The position numbers and the translations under genes were made by a program. Below the pieces are notes generated by a model that was not told the origin of the DNA, did not search any database, and was given only the letters and a program-made list of their open reading frames with translations. This document shows, piece after piece, positions 16,021 to 27,305 of a DNA stretch of 64,000 nt (position 1 is its first letter; every line of letters begins with the position of its first letter). Location of the stretch: contig NZ_SDWV01000003.1 of NCBI RefSeq assembly GCF_004137345.1, forward strand, positions 186,001 through 250,000. The letters are read 5' to 3'. Source of the DNA: Nocardioides zhouii. GTDB taxonomy: Bacteria > Actinomycetota > Actinomycetes > Propionibacteriales > Nocardioidaceae.

Positions 16021-17120
16021 CCGGCGGACGTTATCGCGGCGTACGCCGCCCGCAGGTCCTCCTCGCCGGGGCCGGCGAGGATCCGCGGGGAGGCGAGGTC
16101 GTCGAGCACGACGAACCGCAGCTGCGATCCGCGCGCCTTCTTGTCGATCTTCATGGCCGCGTGGAGGTCGTCGAACGACGCGGCGTCGTACGTCGTCGGC
16201 AGGCCGACGCGCGACAGCGCCGCACGGTGCCGCTCGACGATCGCGGGGTCGAGCGAGCCGGCGCGGGCGGCCAGCTCGGCGACGAAGACGCACCCGATCG
16301 CGACGGCCTCGCCGTGGCGGACGGTGTAGTCGCTCGTGCGCTCAATCGCGTGCGCGAGCGTGTGGCCGTAGTTGAGCACCTCGCGTCCGACTCCCCCACG
16401 GGCACTGGTCTCCTTCAGGTCGCCGACGACGACGTCGACCTTGACCCGGATCGCCCGCTCGACGAGCTCGCGCAGCTCGGGCGAGTCGGCGGTCAGCGCG
16501 GCAGGATCGGTGCGCTCGACGATCTCGAGGATCGCCGGGTCGGCGATGAAGCCGCACTTGACGACCTCGCCCAGCCCCGCGACGAGCTCCTCGCGCGGCA
16601 GCGAGGCCAGCAGGGAGAGGTCGCACAGCACACCGGCCGGCTCGTGGAACGCCCCGACGAGGTTCTTGCCGGCACCGGTGTTGATGCCGGTCTTGCCACC
16701 GACGGCCGCATCGACCATCGCGAGCAGGGTCGTCGGCACGTGCACGACGCGTACGCCCCGGAGCCAGGTCGCGGCGACGAAGCCACCGAGGTCCGTGGCG
16801 GAGCCGCCGCCGATCGTCACCACGGCGTCCGACCGGGTGAAGCCGGCCTCGCCCAGCGCCTCCCAGCAGTCGGCGGCGACGGGGGCGGTCTTGGCGCGCT
16901 CACCCTCGGGTAGCCCGAGGGCGAGGACGTCGTAGTGCTCGACCAGCGCGTCGACGATCGGGTCGGCGAGCGCGCCGAGCGCTCCCGCGTACAGCACGGC
17001 GACGCGCTCCACTGACTCACCCAACAGCTCGGGGAGTCGCGCGGTCAGGTCGTGACCGACCACGATGTCGTACGGCGAGGCGCCGCCGACGTGCAGGACG
17101 GTGTCGTCCGAGGTGCTCAC
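16017..17120 (-). CDS. aroB: 3-dehydroquinate synthase
   Basis: The 367-residue NAD- and metal-dependent enzyme makes 3-dehydroquinate from DAHP. Visible are GGGSATDLGGFVAATWLRG (NAD site), VPTTLLAMVDAAVGGKTGIN, the metal ligands in GLGEVVKCGFI and the later NYGHTLAHAIE, and RHGEAVAIG. GTG start in a 4-base overlap with aroK. Confidence 0.97.
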   Translation of the reverse strand: MSTSDDTVLHVGGASPYDIVVGHDLTARLPELLGESVERVAVLYAGALGALADPIVDALVEHYDVLALGLPEGERAKTAPVAADCWEALGEAGFTRSDAVVTIGGGSATDLGGFVAATWLRGVRVVHVPTTLLAMVDAAVGGKTGINTGAGKNLVGAFHEPAGVLCDLSLLASLPREELVAGLGEVVKCGFIADPAILEIVERTDPAALTADSPELRELVERAIRVKVDVVVGDLKETSARGGVGREVLNYGHTLAHAIERTSDYTVRHGEAVAIGCVFVAELAARAGSLDPAIVERHRAALSRVGLPTTYDAASFDDLHAAMKIDKKARGSQLRFVVLDDLASPRILAGPGEEDLRAAYAAITSAG

Positions 17121-17617
17121 GAGAGCAGCTCCCGGATCTCCGCGGCAACCTCGTCGGGGGTGCGGCCGTCGGTCTCGACCACGTGGGTCGCGACGGACTC
17201 GTAGATGGGCGTGCGCTCGTCGAGCAGCGCCTTGATGCGCGAGCGGACGTTGCCGAGGAGCAGCGGCCGCCCGATGCCGAGGTCGACCCGCTTCACGGCG
17301 TCGGTGAGTCCTACCCGCAGGAACACCACGGTCAGGCCGGCCAGCAGGTCACGCGCGCCGGGGCGCAGCACCGCACCACCGCCGAGGGCCAGGACGCCCT
17401 CGTGCTCGGCGACGGCCGCCGCGACCGCGGCAGCCTCGAGCTCGCGGAAGGTCTCCTCCCCCGACTCGACGAAGATGTCGGAGATCTCGCGGCCGGTGCC
17501 GGCCTCGATGTCGGCGTCGGTGTCGCGCACCGGCACCTGCCACGCCTCGCCGAGCAGCCCGGCGACGGTCGTCTTGCCGGCACCCATCGGGCCGACCAGC
17601 ACCACGCGTGGGGGCAT
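17117..17617 (-). CDS. aroK: shikimate kinase
   Basis: The 166-residue P-loop kinase phosphorylates shikimate at O3. It has the Walker A motif GPMGAGKT (Lys15), DTDADIEAGTGREI for shikimate and Mg binding, the ETFRELE region, ALGGGAVL and RPLL near the lid. Its ATG overlaps the aroC stop by one base. Confidence 0.96.
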   Translation of the reverse strand: MPPRVVLVGPMGAGKTTVAGLLGEAWQVPVRDTDADIEAGTGREISDIFVESGEETFRELEAAAVAAAVAEHEGVLALGGGAVLRPGARDLLAGLTVVFLRVGLTDAVKRVDLGIGRPLLLGNVRSRIKALLDERTPIYESVATHVVETDGRTPDEVAAEIRELLS

Positions 17618-18795
17618 CAGCGGTACCGGAGCGTGTCGAGGTAGGACTCGACGTTGCGCCGCGTCTCCTGGACCGAGTCGCCGCCGAACTTCTCGACGAC
17701 CGCGTCGGCCAGCACGAGCGCGACCATCGCCTCGGCGACGATCCCGGCGGCGGGCACGGCGCAGACGTCCGAGCGCTGGTGGTGCGCGACGGTGGCCTCG
17801 CCGGTGGCGACGTCGACCGTGCGCAGGGCCTTGGGCACGGTGGCGATCGGCTTCATCGCCGCGCGGACCCGCAGCACCTCGCCGGTGGACATACCGCCCT
17901 CGGTGCCACCGGAGCGGCCAGTCGTACGCCGCAGCCCGTCGTCGGTCGGGACGATCTCGTCGTGCGCGAGCGACCCCGGGGTGTCGGCCAGCTCGAAGCC
18001 GTCGCCGACCTCGACGCCCTTGATCGCCTGGATGCCCATCAGCGCGCCGGCCAGCTTGGAGTCGAGGCGGCGGTCCCAGTGGACGTGCGAGCCGAGGCCC
18101 GGCGGCAGCCCGTGCACGACGACCTCGACGACGCCGCCGAGCGTGTCGCCGTCCTTGTGGGCCTGGTCGATGCGCGCCACCATCGCGGCGCTCGCCTCGG
18201 GGTCGAGGCAGCGGACCTCGTCGGCGTCGAGGCGCGCGACATCGTCGGGGGCGGGTACGACGCCCGCGGGCGCCTTCACCCCGCCGAGCGAGACGACGTG
18301 CGACACGATCCGCGCACCGGTGGCCTGCTCGAGGAAGTTGGACGCCACCCGGCCGAGCGCCACGCGGGCCGCGGTCTCGCGGGCGGACGCGCGCTCGAGG
18401 ATCGGGCGGGCCTCGTCGAAGGCGTACTTCTGCATCCCGACGAGGTCGGCGTGACCGGGGCGCGGCCGGGTCAGCGGCGCGTTGCGGGCCAGGGCGTCGA
18501 GCTCCACCGGGTCGACGGGGTCGGCCGACATGACCTTCTCCCACTTCGGCCACTCGGTGTTGCCGACCTCGATGGCGACAGGGCCGCCCTGCGTCTCACC
18601 GTGCCGGACGCCGCCGAGCACGCGGATCTGGTCCTGCTCGAACTTCATCCGCGCACCGCGGCCGTAGCCGAGCCGGCGCCGCGCAAGCGACTCGGCGAGG
18701 TCGTCGGTCGTGACACGGACGTGGGCGGGCAGCCCCTCGAGGATCGCCACCAGCGAGGGACCGTGGGACTCGCCTGCAGTGAGCCATCGGAGCAT
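17617..18795 (-). CDS. aroC: chorismate synthase
   Basis: The 392-residue FMN-dependent enzyme makes chorismate from EPSP. Signatures include [63 protein letters not shown] and [20 protein letters not shown]. It follows the prepilin peptidase gene by 12 bases, the only real gap in this stretch. Confidence 0.97.
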   Translation of the reverse strand: MLRWLTAGESHGPSLVAILEGLPAHVRVTTDDLAESLARRRLGYGRGARMKFEQDQIRVLGGVRHGETQGGPVAIEVGNTEWPKWEKVMSADPVDPVELDALARNAPLTRPRPGHADLVGMQKYAFDEARPILERASARETAARVALGRVASNFLEQATGARIVSHVVSLGGVKAPAGVVPAPDDVARLDADEVRCLDPEASAAMVARIDQAHKDGDTLGGVVEVVVHGLPPGLGSHVHWDRRLDSKLAGALMGIQAIKGVEVGDGFELADTPGSLAHDEIVPTDDGLRRTTGRSGGTEGGMSTGEVLRVRAAMKPIATVPKALRTVDVATGEATVAHHQRSDVCAVPAAGIVAEAMVALVLADAVVEKFGGDSVQETRRNVESYLDTLRYR

Positions 18796-18807
18796 GGCTC
18801 CAGTCTC

Positions 18808-19584
18808 TCAGCCCCAGATGCGCCCAGCGAGCGCGGTCCCCCAGACGAGACCCACCAGCGCGCCGACGATCATGAACGGCCCGAACGGGAACGGCTTCTT
18901 CATCAGGCTCCGGTCCCGCTTGACGATGGCGAGGAGAAGGCCGGGCAGGCCGAAGATGACCATGCCGATCCAGAATCCGAGCAAGGCAGGGCCCGGTCCG
19001 ACCCAGCCGAGCACCAGTCCGACCGGGGCAGCCAGGCGTACGTCGCCGAACCCCATCCCGGCCCCGCCCAGCACGGCCCACAGGACCCAGAAGAAGGACC
19101 GCGCGACGACCATCACCACCAACGCACTCACGAGGTGGTCGCGCTGGTCGGTCATGAGCCCGACGACGACCACCAGCAGGATCGCCGCCAGCGTCACGGG
19201 CACCACGATCCGGCGCGGCAGCAGCCGGGTGTGCCAGTCGATCACCGACAGCGCGACGGCCACCGGGGTCAGCGGGAGCAGCCACAGCAGTGGCCAGTCG
19301 AGGCCGGTCGCGGCACCGAGCACCGCACCGCACACTGCGGAGATCGCGGCGCTGCGCACGCCCAGCCCCGGCCGGGCCGCGATGTCGACGTACGCCGTCT
19401 TCGGCGGCTCCTCGGCCTCAGGAGTGGCGGGCGGATCGGCCTCGGACTCGACGGTCTCGTCGGGCGCGGCCTCCGACTTCTTGGGTGCCGGCTCCGGCAC
19501 GGAGGCGATCAGTCGCGGCACCAGCAGGCCACCGAGGCCTGCGACCAGGAGCCCGAGCAGGGCTGCCAGCACGGCGTCGTTCAC
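18808..19584 (-). CDS. prepilin peptidase (A24 family aspartic membrane protease)
   Basis: The 258-residue membrane protein has about seven hydrophobic segments. The two catalytic aspartates are Asp116 (SVIDWHTRLLP) and Asp181 (GGAGMGFGDVRLAA), the GxGD-type pair. It lacks the N-terminal cysteine-rich methylase domain of PilD; instead it has a Pro/Glu/Ala-rich stretch at 30-62. M. tuberculosis has a similar gene (Rv2551c) beside its aro genes, so the location is ancestral. No pilin genes are seen in the window. Confidence 0.85.
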   Translation of the reverse strand: MNDAVLAALLGLLVAGLGGLLVPRLIASVPEPAPKKSEAAPDETVESEADPPATPEAEEPPKTAYVDIAARPGLGVRSAAISAVCGAVLGAATGLDWPLLWLLPLTPVAVALSVIDWHTRLLPRRIVVPVTLAAILLVVVVGLMTDQRDHLVSALVVMVVARSFFWVLWAVLGGAGMGFGDVRLAAPVGLVLGWVGPGPALLGFWIGMVIFGLPGLLLAIVKRDRSLMKKPFPFGPFMIVGALVGLVWGTALAGRIWG

Positions 19585-20411
19585 TCAGGGCTCCGTTCGT
19601 CGAGGGCGTGCCGGCCAGCCTCCCGCATCACGTCGAGCGGCGCAGGAAGTCCGGTGAACAGCTCGACCTGGACGACGGCCTGGTGCACGAGCAGGTCGAG
19701 GCCGCCCACGAGCGTGCGGCTACCGGACTCGTCGACCGAGGCAGCCAGCGGTGTCGGCCACGGGTCGTACAGCGCCTCGAAGACGACCGGGACGCCGGCA
19801 CAGCGCGCGACCAGCGCGTCGGTCTGCGCGGCCGCCGGGATCGTGGCGACGACGACGTCGACGGCCAGGTCACCGGTCGCGTCCAGCGCCCCGGTGCGTA
19901 CGTCGATGCCTGCCGGGTGCGACCGCAGCAGGTCGATCGTCTCGGCGGCCCCGGCCTCGTCGCGCACCAGCACCTCGATCGTGGTCACGCCCAGGTCGAC
20001 CAGGGCGAGTCCGACCGAGACGGCCGTCGCGCCGCCGCCCAGGATCGCCGCCGACCGCAGCGGGAGGGACGTACGCTCCCGGATCGCCGCGACGGCGCCG
20101 GGCAGGTCGGTGTTGTCGCCGAGCCGGGTGCCGTCGCCCTCGAGCACCAGCGTGTTCACGGCGCCCGCGAGCCGGGCGCGGTCGGTGACGCGGTCGGCCA
20201 GCGCGAGCGCCTCGCGCTTGAGCGGCATCGTCAGGGACAGCCCGCGCCACGTCTCGTCCAGCCCGGCGAGGAAGGACGTCAGGCCACCCGCAGGCACCCG
20301 GTGGGCGTCGTAGGTCCAGTCGAGCCCGAGCTCGACGTAGGCCGCCCGGTGGAGCACCGGTGAGAGCGAGTGGGCGATGGGATCACCCAGCACGCTGCAG
20401 CGTCGGCTCAA
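19581..20411 (-). CDS. aroE: shikimate dehydrogenase
   Basis: The 276-residue NADP-dependent enzyme reduces 3-dehydroshikimate. CSVLGDPIAHSLSPVLHRAA binds shikimate; MPLKREAL gives the catalytic Lys65 and GDNTDLPG the catalytic Asp102; AILGGGATAVSVGLAL is the dinucleotide loop. The only start that fits is TTG, within a TTGA overlap with mltG, a rare start that makes translation depend on the upstream gene. Confidence 0.93.
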   Translation of the reverse strand: MSRRCSVLGDPIAHSLSPVLHRAAYVELGLDWTYDAHRVPAGGLTSFLAGLDETWRGLSLTMPLKREALALADRVTDRARLAGAVNTLVLEGDGTRLGDNTDLPGAVAAIRERTSLPLRSAAILGGGATAVSVGLALVDLGVTTIEVLVRDEAGAAETIDLLRSHPAGIDVRTGALDATGDLAVDVVVATIPAAAQTDALVARCAGVPVVFEALYDPWPTPLAASVDESGSRTLVGGLDLLVHQAVVQVELFTGLPAPLDVMREAGRHALDERSPE

Positions 20412-21565
20412 CAGCGGTCCGACGAGGTCTCGCAGTAGGAGTTGTACTCCGCCTTGCCCTCCAGGAAGCCGTCGTAGTCCTCGTAGAACTTCGTCTCGCC
20501 GGTCTCGAGGTTGACCGTGACGTAGTAGTACCAGGGGCCGTCGACCGGGTTGGCGGCCGCCGCGATGGCGTCGTCGCCGGGCGCCTCGATCGGCGTCGGG
20601 GGCAGACCGACCCGCCGGCGGGTGTCGTAGGGGGTGTCGACCGCGAGCTCCTCGGTGGTCAACGCCGTGGTGCCGGACTTGCCGAGGCCGTAGGCGTTGG
20701 ACGCGTCGATGCCCAGGGTGCCGTTGGTGCCGCCCTTGTCGCCGGGCCCGTCGAGCCGGTTGTAGATGACGCGGGAGATCTTCGGCATGTCGGCGCCGCG
20801 GCCCTCGGCCTCGATCAGCGAGGCGATGATCATCAGCTCGGCCGGCGTGTGGCCCAGCTCTGCCGCCCGGCCCTCGAGGTCGGCGGCATCGGCGGCATCG
20901 CGCCAGCGGCTGACCATGGTCCTGAGGATCTGGACGGGCTTCTGGTTCGGCTTGATCTCGTAGGTCGCCGGGAAGAGGTAGCCCTCGGCGTTGCCCTCGG
21001 CATAGTCGGGGAGGCCGAGCTTTCCGGACTCGAGCGCCTTGTTGTAGGCGCCCTGGGAGAAGTCGGTGTTGTCGGCGAGCACGGACACGATGTCGACGAG
21101 TCGCAGGCCCTCGGGGATGGTCACCGTGGGGAAGCTGATGAGGTTGGCCGGGTCGATGAGCACCTCGAGCGCGTCGGAGGCCTTCATCTCCTTCTGCAGC
21201 TCGTAGTCACCGACCTGGATGCCGCTGGACGCGCTCTCGCCTGCCGCGGCGTCGATGAACGCCTGTACGGACTTGGTGACGCCCTGCTCCTTGAGGTTGC
21301 GGCCCATCTGGGCGACCGTGTCGCCCTCGTTGACGGTGAACTCGACCGAGCCCGTGCCGGGACCGGCGTAGTCGTCCGGTCCCTGGAACTGGTCGGAGAC
21401 CCACGAGACGCCCTGGGTGAGACCGACGTAGAAGCCGCCGACGAGCACGGCGAGCGCGACGAGGACTGCCAGGCACCCCTTGAGGCCGCGGCCCTTGCGC
21501 CGCCGACCACCGGGGACGTACTCGTAGGACTCCTCGTCCTCGGCCCGGTCCTCGTGCTCACTCAT
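20408..21565 (-). CDS. mltG: endolytic peptidoglycan transglycosylase
   Basis: This 385-residue protein is an inner-membrane lytic enzyme thought to end glycan strand growth. After a charged cytoplasmic tail ([18 protein letters not shown]) comes one membrane helix at about 30-50, a LysM-like region ([19 protein letters not shown]) and the YceG domain. The catalytic acid is Glu252 in [29 protein letters not shown] and [10 protein letters not shown] are also family blocks. Confidence 0.94.
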   Translation of the reverse strand: MSEHEDRAEDEESYEYVPGGRRRKGRGLKGCLAVLVALAVLVGGFYVGLTQGVSWVSDQFQGPDDYAGPGTGSVEFTVNEGDTVAQMGRNLKEQGVTKSVQAFIDAAAGESASSGIQVGDYELQKEMKASDALEVLIDPANLISFPTVTIPEGLRLVDIVSVLADNTDFSQGAYNKALESGKLGLPDYAEGNAEGYLFPATYEIKPNQKPVQILRTMVSRWRDAADAADLEGRAAELGHTPAELMIIASLIEAEGRGADMPKISRVIYNRLDGPGDKGGTNGTLGIDASNAYGLGKSGTTALTTEELAVDTPYDTRRRVGLPPTPIEAPGDDAIAAAANPVDGPWYYYVTVNLETGETKFYEDYDGFLEGKAEYNSYCETSSDRC

Positions 21566-22023
21566 CCGTCACTCACCTCGACGATCTCTCCCGGTGCCTG
21601 TCCGCTCGCCCGCTCGGTGTCGAGAGCAGTCTGCAGGATCAGCACCGCGGCTGCTTGGTCCACCACGGCGCGTCTCTTCGCCCCGTGCCGGCCCTGCTCG
21701 CGCAGGATCGACTCGGCGGACACCGTGGTCAGTCGTTCATCACACAGTCTGACGGGGACTGGCGCAACTCGGCGGGCCAGCCGCGCCGCGAAGGCGCGTG
21801 CCTTCTGCGCCGCCGGCCCCTCGGCGCCGCTCAGGGAGCGCGGCAGCCCGACGACGACCTCGACGGCCTCCCGCTCGACGACCAGCTGGGCGATCCGGCG
21901 TACGTCGCCCCGGCCGGTGCGCACCGTCTCGACCGGGGTCGCGAGGAAGCCGGAGGGGTCGCTCGTCGCGACGCCGATCCGGGCGTCGCCCGGGTCGATC
22001 CCCAGCCGCACCCCGAAGCGCAC
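21562..22023 (-). CDS. ruvX: Holliday-junction resolvase-like / pre-16S rRNA nuclease YqgF
   Basis: The 153-residue RNase H-fold protein has [16 protein letters not shown] with the first acidic residue, [22 protein letters not shown] and [12 protein letters not shown] with the last Asp. In E. coli the family matures 16S rRNA 5' ends. GTG start two bases after the alaS stop; its stop overlaps mltG (ATGA). Confidence 0.94.
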   Translation of the reverse strand: MRFGVRLGIDPGDARIGVATSDPSGFLATPVETVRTGRGDVRRIAQLVVEREAVEVVVGLPRSLSGAEGPAAQKARAFAARLARRVAPVPVRLCDERLTTVSAESILREQGRHGAKRRAVVDQAAAVLILQTALDTERASGQAPGEIVEVSDG

Positions 22024-22025
22024 GC

Positions 22026-24728
22026 TCAGCCCTGCGTGGTCGCCCGGGCGACCTCGGTCGTGACCAGCGCAAGCGCCTCGTCGATGCGCGAGGCGTCGCT
22101 GCCGCCGCCCTGGGCGACGTCGTCCTTGCCGCCGCCCTTGCCGCCGAGCAGCGGTCCGAGAGCGCGCACCAGCTCGCCCGCGGACAGGCCGCGCGACCTG
22201 GCCTCGTCGTTGGTCGCGGCCACGACCGACACCTTGCCGTCGGCCTGGCCGATGATCACCACGACGCCCGGCTCACCCCGGGGCAGCCGGCCGCGTACGT
22301 CGAGCGCGAGGTTGCGTACGTCGGCGCCGCCGGCACCGTCGGCGCGGTGGGCCACGACCTTGACCGGACCGACCTGGCTCGCACCGGCCGCCAGCTCGGC
22401 GCTGGCGCCGAGCAGCTGGGCGAGGCGTGCCTTCTCGAGCTCCTTCTCCGCAGCACGGAGCCGCTCGGCGAGCCCCTGAACCCGGCCGACGAGGTCGTCG
22501 GGCTGGGTCTTGAGCAGACTCGTCAGCTGGGCCACGACGTCGCGCTCGCGGGCGAGGTAGCCGAAGCCCTCGACGCCCGTCAGCGCCTCGATCCGGCGGT
22601 TGCCGGAGCCGACGCTCGCCTCGCCGGTGACCACGACGGTGCCGATCTGCGACGAGTGGTCGACGTGCGTGCCGCCGCAGAGCTCGCGCGACCACGGGCC
22701 GCCGATCTCGACGACGCGCACCTGGGTGTTGTCGTAGGTCTCGCCGAAGAGCGCGATCGCGCCCCACTCCTTGGCCTGCTCGAGCGTCATGTAGTCCCAG
22801 CCGACGGCCAGGTCGGCGCGGAGCGCCTGCTGCGAGACGAGCTCGATGTCGCGCACCTGCTCGGGGCTCAGGGCCTGGGTCCACCCGAAGTCGAGCCGGA
22901 GGTAGCCGGGCCGGTTGTAGGAGCCGGACTGCAGCGCCGTCGGGCCGAGCACCTCACGCAGTGCGGCGTGCACCACGTGCGTGCCGGAGTGGGCCTGCCG
23001 GGCGCCGATGCGCCACTCGGGGTCGACGCGCGCGTGGACCTCACGGGTGGCGTCCAGCTCGCCCTCGACCACGCGCACCTGGTGGACGACGAGGCCCTTG
23101 ATCGGTCGCTGGACGTCGATCACCTCGAGCTTGCCGCCGTCGACGATGATCGTGCCGGCATCGGCGACCTGGCCGCCCGACTCGGCGTAGAAGGGCGTGC
23201 GGTCGAGGACCAGCTCGCCGATCTCGCCCTCGACGAGGCGCGGCACGGCCTCTCCCCTGCTGAGCAGCGCCAGCGGGCGCGACTCGGTCTCGAGCGTCTC
23301 GTAGGCGAGCCACTCGGTCGGACCGTGCGTGTCGAAGATCCCGCGGTAGACGGCCGTGTCGCCGTGGGTGCCCTTCTTGGAGCGGGCGTCGGCCTTGGCG
23401 CGGTCGCGCTGCTCGGCCATGAGGTCTATGAAGCCTTGCTGGTCGACCTGCAACCCATGCTCTGCGGCCATCTCGAGCGTGAGGTCGATCGGGTACCCAT
23501 ACGTGTCATGCATCGTGAATGCATCCTGCGCCGTCACCATCTTGGTCACTTGGGCTGACTCAACTACTCGGAGAGCCACCTGCTCGCCGGTCTGCAGCGT
23601 CTTGCGGAACGCGTCCTCCTCGGCGAAGGCCACCTGCGCGATGCGCTCCCAGTCGGTGACCAGGTTGGGGTAGGTCGGGCTCATGGCGTCGCGGGAGACC
23701 GGCATCAGCTCGGGAAGCACCCGGTCCTCGCAGCCGAGCAGGCGCATCGAGCGTACGGCGCGGCGCAGCAGCCGACGCAGGACATAGCCGCGGCCGTCGT
23801 TGCCGGGAGTGACGCCGTCACCGATGAGCATCATCGCGGAGCGCACGTGGTCGGCGACGACGCTGAACCGGATGTCGTCGGCGTTCGTGCGGTCGGCGCC
23901 GTACGTCTTGCCGGTCAGCTGCTCGGCCCGCGCGATCACCGGGTGGACGATGTCGATCTCGTACATGTTCTTCTTGCCCTGCAGCAGCAGCGCGACGCGG
24001 TCCAGCCCCATGCCGGTGTCGATGTTCTTCTTGGGCAGGGAGCCGGCGATGTCGAAGTCGGACTTGGAGCGTACGGCGCTGAGGTCGTCCTGCATGAAGA
24101 CGAGGTTCCAGATCTCCAGCAGCCGGTCCTCGAGCTCGACCGGCATGTCGGGGCCGAGCGTGGCGGCGTCGAAGTCGGGACCGAAGTCCGGGCCGCGGTC
24201 GAAGAGGATCTCCGAGCACGGGCCGCCGGGGCCCGGGACACCCATCGACCAGTAGTTCTCCTTGGGCCCGAGCTGGACGATGCGCTCGCGGGGCAGCCCG
24301 GTGACCTTCATCCAGAGCGCGATGGCCTCGTCGTCGCCGACCAGCACCGAGGGGTAGAGACGGTCCTTGTCCAGCGCGTAGCCACCGTCGGCGACCGGCT
24401 TGGTGATCAGGTCCCAGGCGAGCTGGATCGCGCCTTCCTTGAAGTAGTCGCCGAAGGAGAAGTTGCCGCACATCTCGAAGAACGTGGCGTGCCGCGTCGT
24501 CTTGCCGACGTCCTCGATGTCGGGCGTGCGGATGCACTTCTGCACGCTCGTCGCGCGGTCGAAGGGTGGCGTCTCCTGGCCGAGGAAGTAGGGCTTGAAC
24601 GGCACCATGCCGGCGTTGACGAACAGCAGGTTGGGATCGTCGGCGAGCGTCGATGCGGAGGGCACCACAGCATGTCCGGCGGCCTCGAAGTGCGCGAGGA
24701 ATCGGCGGCGGATCTCGGCGGTGTCCAT
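22026..24728 (-). CDS. alaS: alanyl-tRNA synthetase
   Basis: The 900-residue enzyme charges tRNA-Ala. The class II core is at the N terminus ([39 protein letters not shown]), then the tRNA-recognition region. The editing domain has [16 protein letters not shown] and [10 protein letters not shown] zinc-site residues, and the C-Ala domain ends with [15 protein letters not shown]. Its ATG overlaps the stop of the DUF6167 gene. Confidence 0.97.
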   Translation of the reverse strand: MDTAEIRRRFLAHFEAAGHAVVPSASTLADDPNLLFVNAGMVPFKPYFLGQETPPFDRATSVQKCIRTPDIEDVGKTTRHATFFEMCGNFSFGDYFKEGAIQLAWDLITKPVADGGYALDKDRLYPSVLVGDDEAIALWMKVTGLPRERIVQLGPKENYWSMGVPGPGGPCSEILFDRGPDFGPDFDAATLGPDMPVELEDRLLEIWNLVFMQDDLSAVRSKSDFDIAGSLPKKNIDTGMGLDRVALLLQGKKNMYEIDIVHPVIARAEQLTGKTYGADRTNADDIRFSVVADHVRSAMMLIGDGVTPGNDGRGYVLRRLLRRAVRSMRLLGCEDRVLPELMPVSRDAMSPTYPNLVTDWERIAQVAFAEEDAFRKTLQTGEQVALRVVESAQVTKMVTAQDAFTMHDTYGYPIDLTLEMAAEHGLQVDQQGFIDLMAEQRDRAKADARSKKGTHGDTAVYRGIFDTHGPTEWLAYETLETESRPLALLSRGEAVPRLVEGEIGELVLDRTPFYAESGGQVADAGTIIVDGGKLEVIDVQRPIKGLVVHQVRVVEGELDATREVHARVDPEWRIGARQAHSGTHVVHAALREVLGPTALQSGSYNRPGYLRLDFGWTQALSPEQVRDIELVSQQALRADLAVGWDYMTLEQAKEWGAIALFGETYDNTQVRVVEIGGPWSRELCGGTHVDHSSQIGTVVVTGEASVGSGNRRIEALTGVEGFGYLARERDVVAQLTSLLKTQPDDLVGRVQGLAERLRAAEKELEKARLAQLLGASAELAAGASQVGPVKVVAHRADGAGGADVRNLALDVRGRLPRGEPGVVVIIGQADGKVSVVAATNDEARSRGLSAGELVRALGPLLGGKGGGKDDVAQGGGSDASRIDEALALVTTEVARATTQG

Positions 24729-24985
24729 CAGTGGTCCTTCATCGTGTCGGTCGTGGTGAGCTCGGGTAGCCCATGAGGCCGGAGGCCGAGCTGCTCACGC
24801 AACTCGGTTTCGCGCTCGGTGCGGCCCTGGTGTACCTCGTCGGCGAAGAGCCGCGCGCCGACCTGCCACCCGCGCAGGCGATCACGCAGGCCGTCGGCGG
24901 TGAGGGACTCGGCGGCACGGCGGGCGCGGGCAGCGGCGTACACCCCGACCCCCGCCCCGGCGACGAACCAGAGTGGGCGACCCAT
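24728..24985 (-). CDS. DUF6167-like small membrane-associated protein
   Basis: At 85 residues, MGRPLWFVAGAGVGVYAAAR is a single N-terminal helix, and RAAESLTADGLRDRLRG and the TERETELREQLGL tail follow. This matches the small actinobacterial family usually found just upstream of alaS (DUF6167). It overlaps by one base with genes on both sides (TGATG twice). Function unknown; the constant position suggests a structural or accessory role. Confidence 0.75.
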   Translation of the reverse strand: MGRPLWFVAGAGVGVYAAARARRAAESLTADGLRDRLRGWQVGARLFADEVHQGRTERETELREQLGLRPHGLPELTTTDTMKDH

Positions 24986-25503
24986 CAGGCAACGTCCTCC
25001 CCGACCTCGGTGTGGCCAGCGGCGGCGCGCTCGCGGGCCCGGAACTCGCGGAGCGCCTGCTTGGTCTCGGCCCGCCGCTCGCGCCCGGCGCGCCTGGTCT
25101 CCTGGCGCACCTGGAAGCGGATCCGGTTGCGGCTCTCGGGCGACAGCGCCCGGCGCAGCCCGGCAGTCCACGACGCGGCCTTCACGACGGTCTCGCGGGC
25201 GACGATGTCGGCGAACAGGCGACCGTCGATCGGCCGGGCCGGAGGTGCCGCCCCAGGGTCCAGGTGCGTGATGACGTACGTCGTCGCGTCAGCGTCGCCC
25301 AGCGGCTCGAGGGGGCCGGTGGCGGAGGTCGAGGACGCGGCGCCGCCGGACTCGAGGACGTCGATCCGTCCGACGAGGGCGGCGACCAGCGACTCCGTAC
25401 GACGTGCACGGCGACGCGAGCGGAGCGCCAGCAGGAGCGCAACCAGAGCGAGCGTGGTCGCCGCAGCGCAGAACGCGCCCAGCCACACCTGCTCCGTCGT
25501 CAC
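24985..25503 (-). CDS. single-helix membrane protein upstream of alaS
   Basis: The 172-residue protein has an N-terminal membrane helix (VWLGAFCAAATTLALVALLL) followed by an Arg-rich stop-transfer stretch. A linker and a basic C-terminal half that is probably a coiled coil come next (NRIRFQVRQETRRAGRER onward, Arg/Glu-rich). It occupies the place where DUF948 proteins are often found, but I do not see a clear DUF948 signature. GTG start. Confidence 0.65.
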   Translation of the reverse strand: MTTEQVWLGAFCAAATTLALVALLLALRSRRRARRTESLVAALVGRIDVLESGGAASSTSATGPLEPLGDADATTYVITHLDPGAAPPARPIDGRLFADIVARETVVKAASWTAGLRRALSPESRNRIRFQVRQETRRAGRERRAETKQALREFRARERAAAGHTEVGEDVA

Positions 25504-25529
25504 CGGGCCACCCTATAAGCCGCGCGGAA

Positions 25530-27305
25530 TCACGGCACGACGTAGAGGTCCTTGTAGTTGGGCATACCCATCGAGGCGTCGCCGGACGGGTTGCCGACCC
25601 GGTCGCCGAAGACGAACAGGCGGTTGACGTAGGCGATCGGGATGACCGGGAAGTACGTCTTCATGATCTTCTCGTCCAGCGCCCCCCAGGCGTCGGCCTG
25701 GTCCCCGACCGGCAGGGCGGAGAGTGCGGCCATCGCCTTGTCGATCGAGGGCTCGTCGAACTGGGCGGTGTTGTAGGCCGCGCCCTGGCTCAACAGCGGC
25801 GGGAGCATGGCCGCACCGGCGGGCCACGCGGGACACCAGCTCGCGCCGCGCAGGTTGAGGGTCTGGTTCACCTCGTCGTCGGGGTCGGTCCAGATGCTGA
25901 ACGGCGACTCCTGGACCGGGATGGCCTTGACCGAGAAGCCACTGGCCTCGAAGCCCTTGGTGATCTGGTCCTGGGCCGCGACGGCCTGCGGGTCGAGCTC
26001 GAAGTAGACCATCGTGATCGGGTAGGGCTCGTCACCGAAGCCGGCCTTGGCCAGGAGCTCCTTCGCCTTCTCCGGGTCGTAGGTGATCTGCGTGCCGTCG
26101 ACCTGGAAGTCGCGCTGACCCGCCATGCCGGGAGGCATCACCGAGCTGGCCGGCACTCGGCTGACGTCCGGCACTTCACCGCTGGCGATCCAGGCGTCCT
26201 CGTAGGGGTACGCGTAGGCGAGGGCCTTGCGGACGTCGATGTCGGTGATCTTGGTGTAGTCGGGCGCCAGGCTCGACAGGCACTGCGTCGGCTGCTGCAC
26301 CAGGCGGTCCCCGAGCCGGAGGCGGGCGAGGTTGTAGAGGTTGGCGTCGAGCGACGTGGACACGGCGGCCTCGCCGGGCGAGCTGTCCGCCAGCATGATC
26401 GCGTCCACCTTGGCCTGGTCCTGGTTGAACTTGAAGACCCACCGGCTGGCGTACTGGTGACGACCCGGGTCGGAGCCCGCGTCCCACGCGTCGTTCCTGA
26501 CCAGCACCAGCTCCTCGCCATAGACCCAGCTCTCGACCTTGTACGGGCCGGTGGCCTCCGGCTCCTGGCGGTACGTCGACGGCTCGGCGGCGTCGCCCAG
26601 CGGAGCCGGGCCCATGGCCATGACCGCGCCGTAGTAGTCCATGTCCGGGAACGGCCGGGACATCGAGATCGTGATGTCCTGGCCGTCGACCGAAATGCCC
26701 GACCAGTCGTCGCAGCCGGGGTCCTCGCCCGTGTAGGGACCCTCGTATTCTTCGGCGCCGGCGAAGTAGGTCTCCGAGTACTCCGTCCCCGGACCTGCGG
26801 AGAAGGCGTCGGAGTCGAGCGAGCGGCAGATGCCGAAGGCCACCTCCTCGGCGGTGACCGTCCGGCCGTCCTCCCACGTGGCGTCGTCGCGGATGGTGAA
26901 GGTCCACTCGGTGAAGTCGGCGTTGTGCCGGCCCAGGTCGACGGCGAGGTCCGGCACCAGCACGGGCTGACCGTCGGCACCCCGGGCGTACTGGGTCAGC
27001 GAGCGGCTGATGAGGGACTGCTGGATCGCGTTGCCGGTGACCGACCAGGCACCGGTCGGGTCGAGCGTGTCGGGACCCGGCGCTCCGGGGAGGTAGACCG
27101 TGATCGTCCCTCCGCTGGCGGCACCCGCGACCGGGGCGGCGGGAGCCGTGCGCCCCGGGTCCTTCCTCCCGGTCCCCTGGTCAGCGTACGTCGGGGTCGT
27201 CGTGGCGCGAGGGCCGGCGTCGTCGTTCTCGGTCCCGCCGGCGGTGCACGTGGCCAGGGTCAGCAAGGTGAGGCACACCCCGACGAGCAGCTTGGTCCTG
27301 CTCAT
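25530..27305 (-). CDS. peptide ABC transporter substrate-binding lipoprotein (copy 1)
   Basis: The 591-residue SBP family 5 (OppA/DppA) protein has a lipobox LATC with Cys20 as lipidation site. Family landmarks are [40 protein letters not shown] and [10 protein letters not shown]. It is a clear paralogue of the binding protein at 32354-34129, with the same length and long identical blocks, but more acidic and more diverged near the N terminus. Its start overlaps the rarA stop (ATGA), so it is co-translated with a DNA-repair ATPase rather than with the transporter genes. Confidence 0.93.
   Translation of the reverse strand: MSRTKLLVGVCLTLLTLATCTAGGTENDDAGPRATTTPTYADQGTGRKDPGRTAPAAPVAGAASGGTITVYLPGAPGPDTLDPTGAWSVTGNAIQQSLISRSLTQYARGADGQPVLVPDLAVDLGRHNADFTEWTFTIRDDATWEDGRTVTAEEVAFGICRSLDSDAFSAGPGTEYSETYFAGAEEYEGPYTGEDPGCDDWSGISVDGQDITISMSRPFPDMDYYGAVMAMGPAPLGDAAEPSTYRQEPEATGPYKVESWVYGEELVLVRNDAWDAGSDPGRHQYASRWVFKFNQDQAKVDAIMLADSSPGEAAVSTSLDANLYNLARLRLGDRLVQQPTQCLSSLAPDYTKITDIDVRKALAYAYPYEDAWIASGEVPDVSRVPASSVMPPGMAGQRDFQVDGTQITYDPEKAKELLAKAGFGDEPYPITMVYFELDPQAVAAQDQITKGFEASGFSVKAIPVQESPFSIWTDPDDEVNQTLNLRGASWCPAWPAGAAMLPPLLSQGAAYNTAQFDEPSIDKAMAALSALPVGDQADAWGALDEKIMKTYFPVIPIAYVNRLFVFGDRVGNPSGDASMGMPNYKDLYVVP

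Noticed and set aside
17608..20313. A 901-codon open frame antisense to aroC, the prepilin peptidase and aroE
   Set aside because: Very high GC leaves antisense frames open; the opposite strand holds three clear enzymes with catalytic motifs, and the antisense protein is low-complexity Arg/Gly/His-rich.
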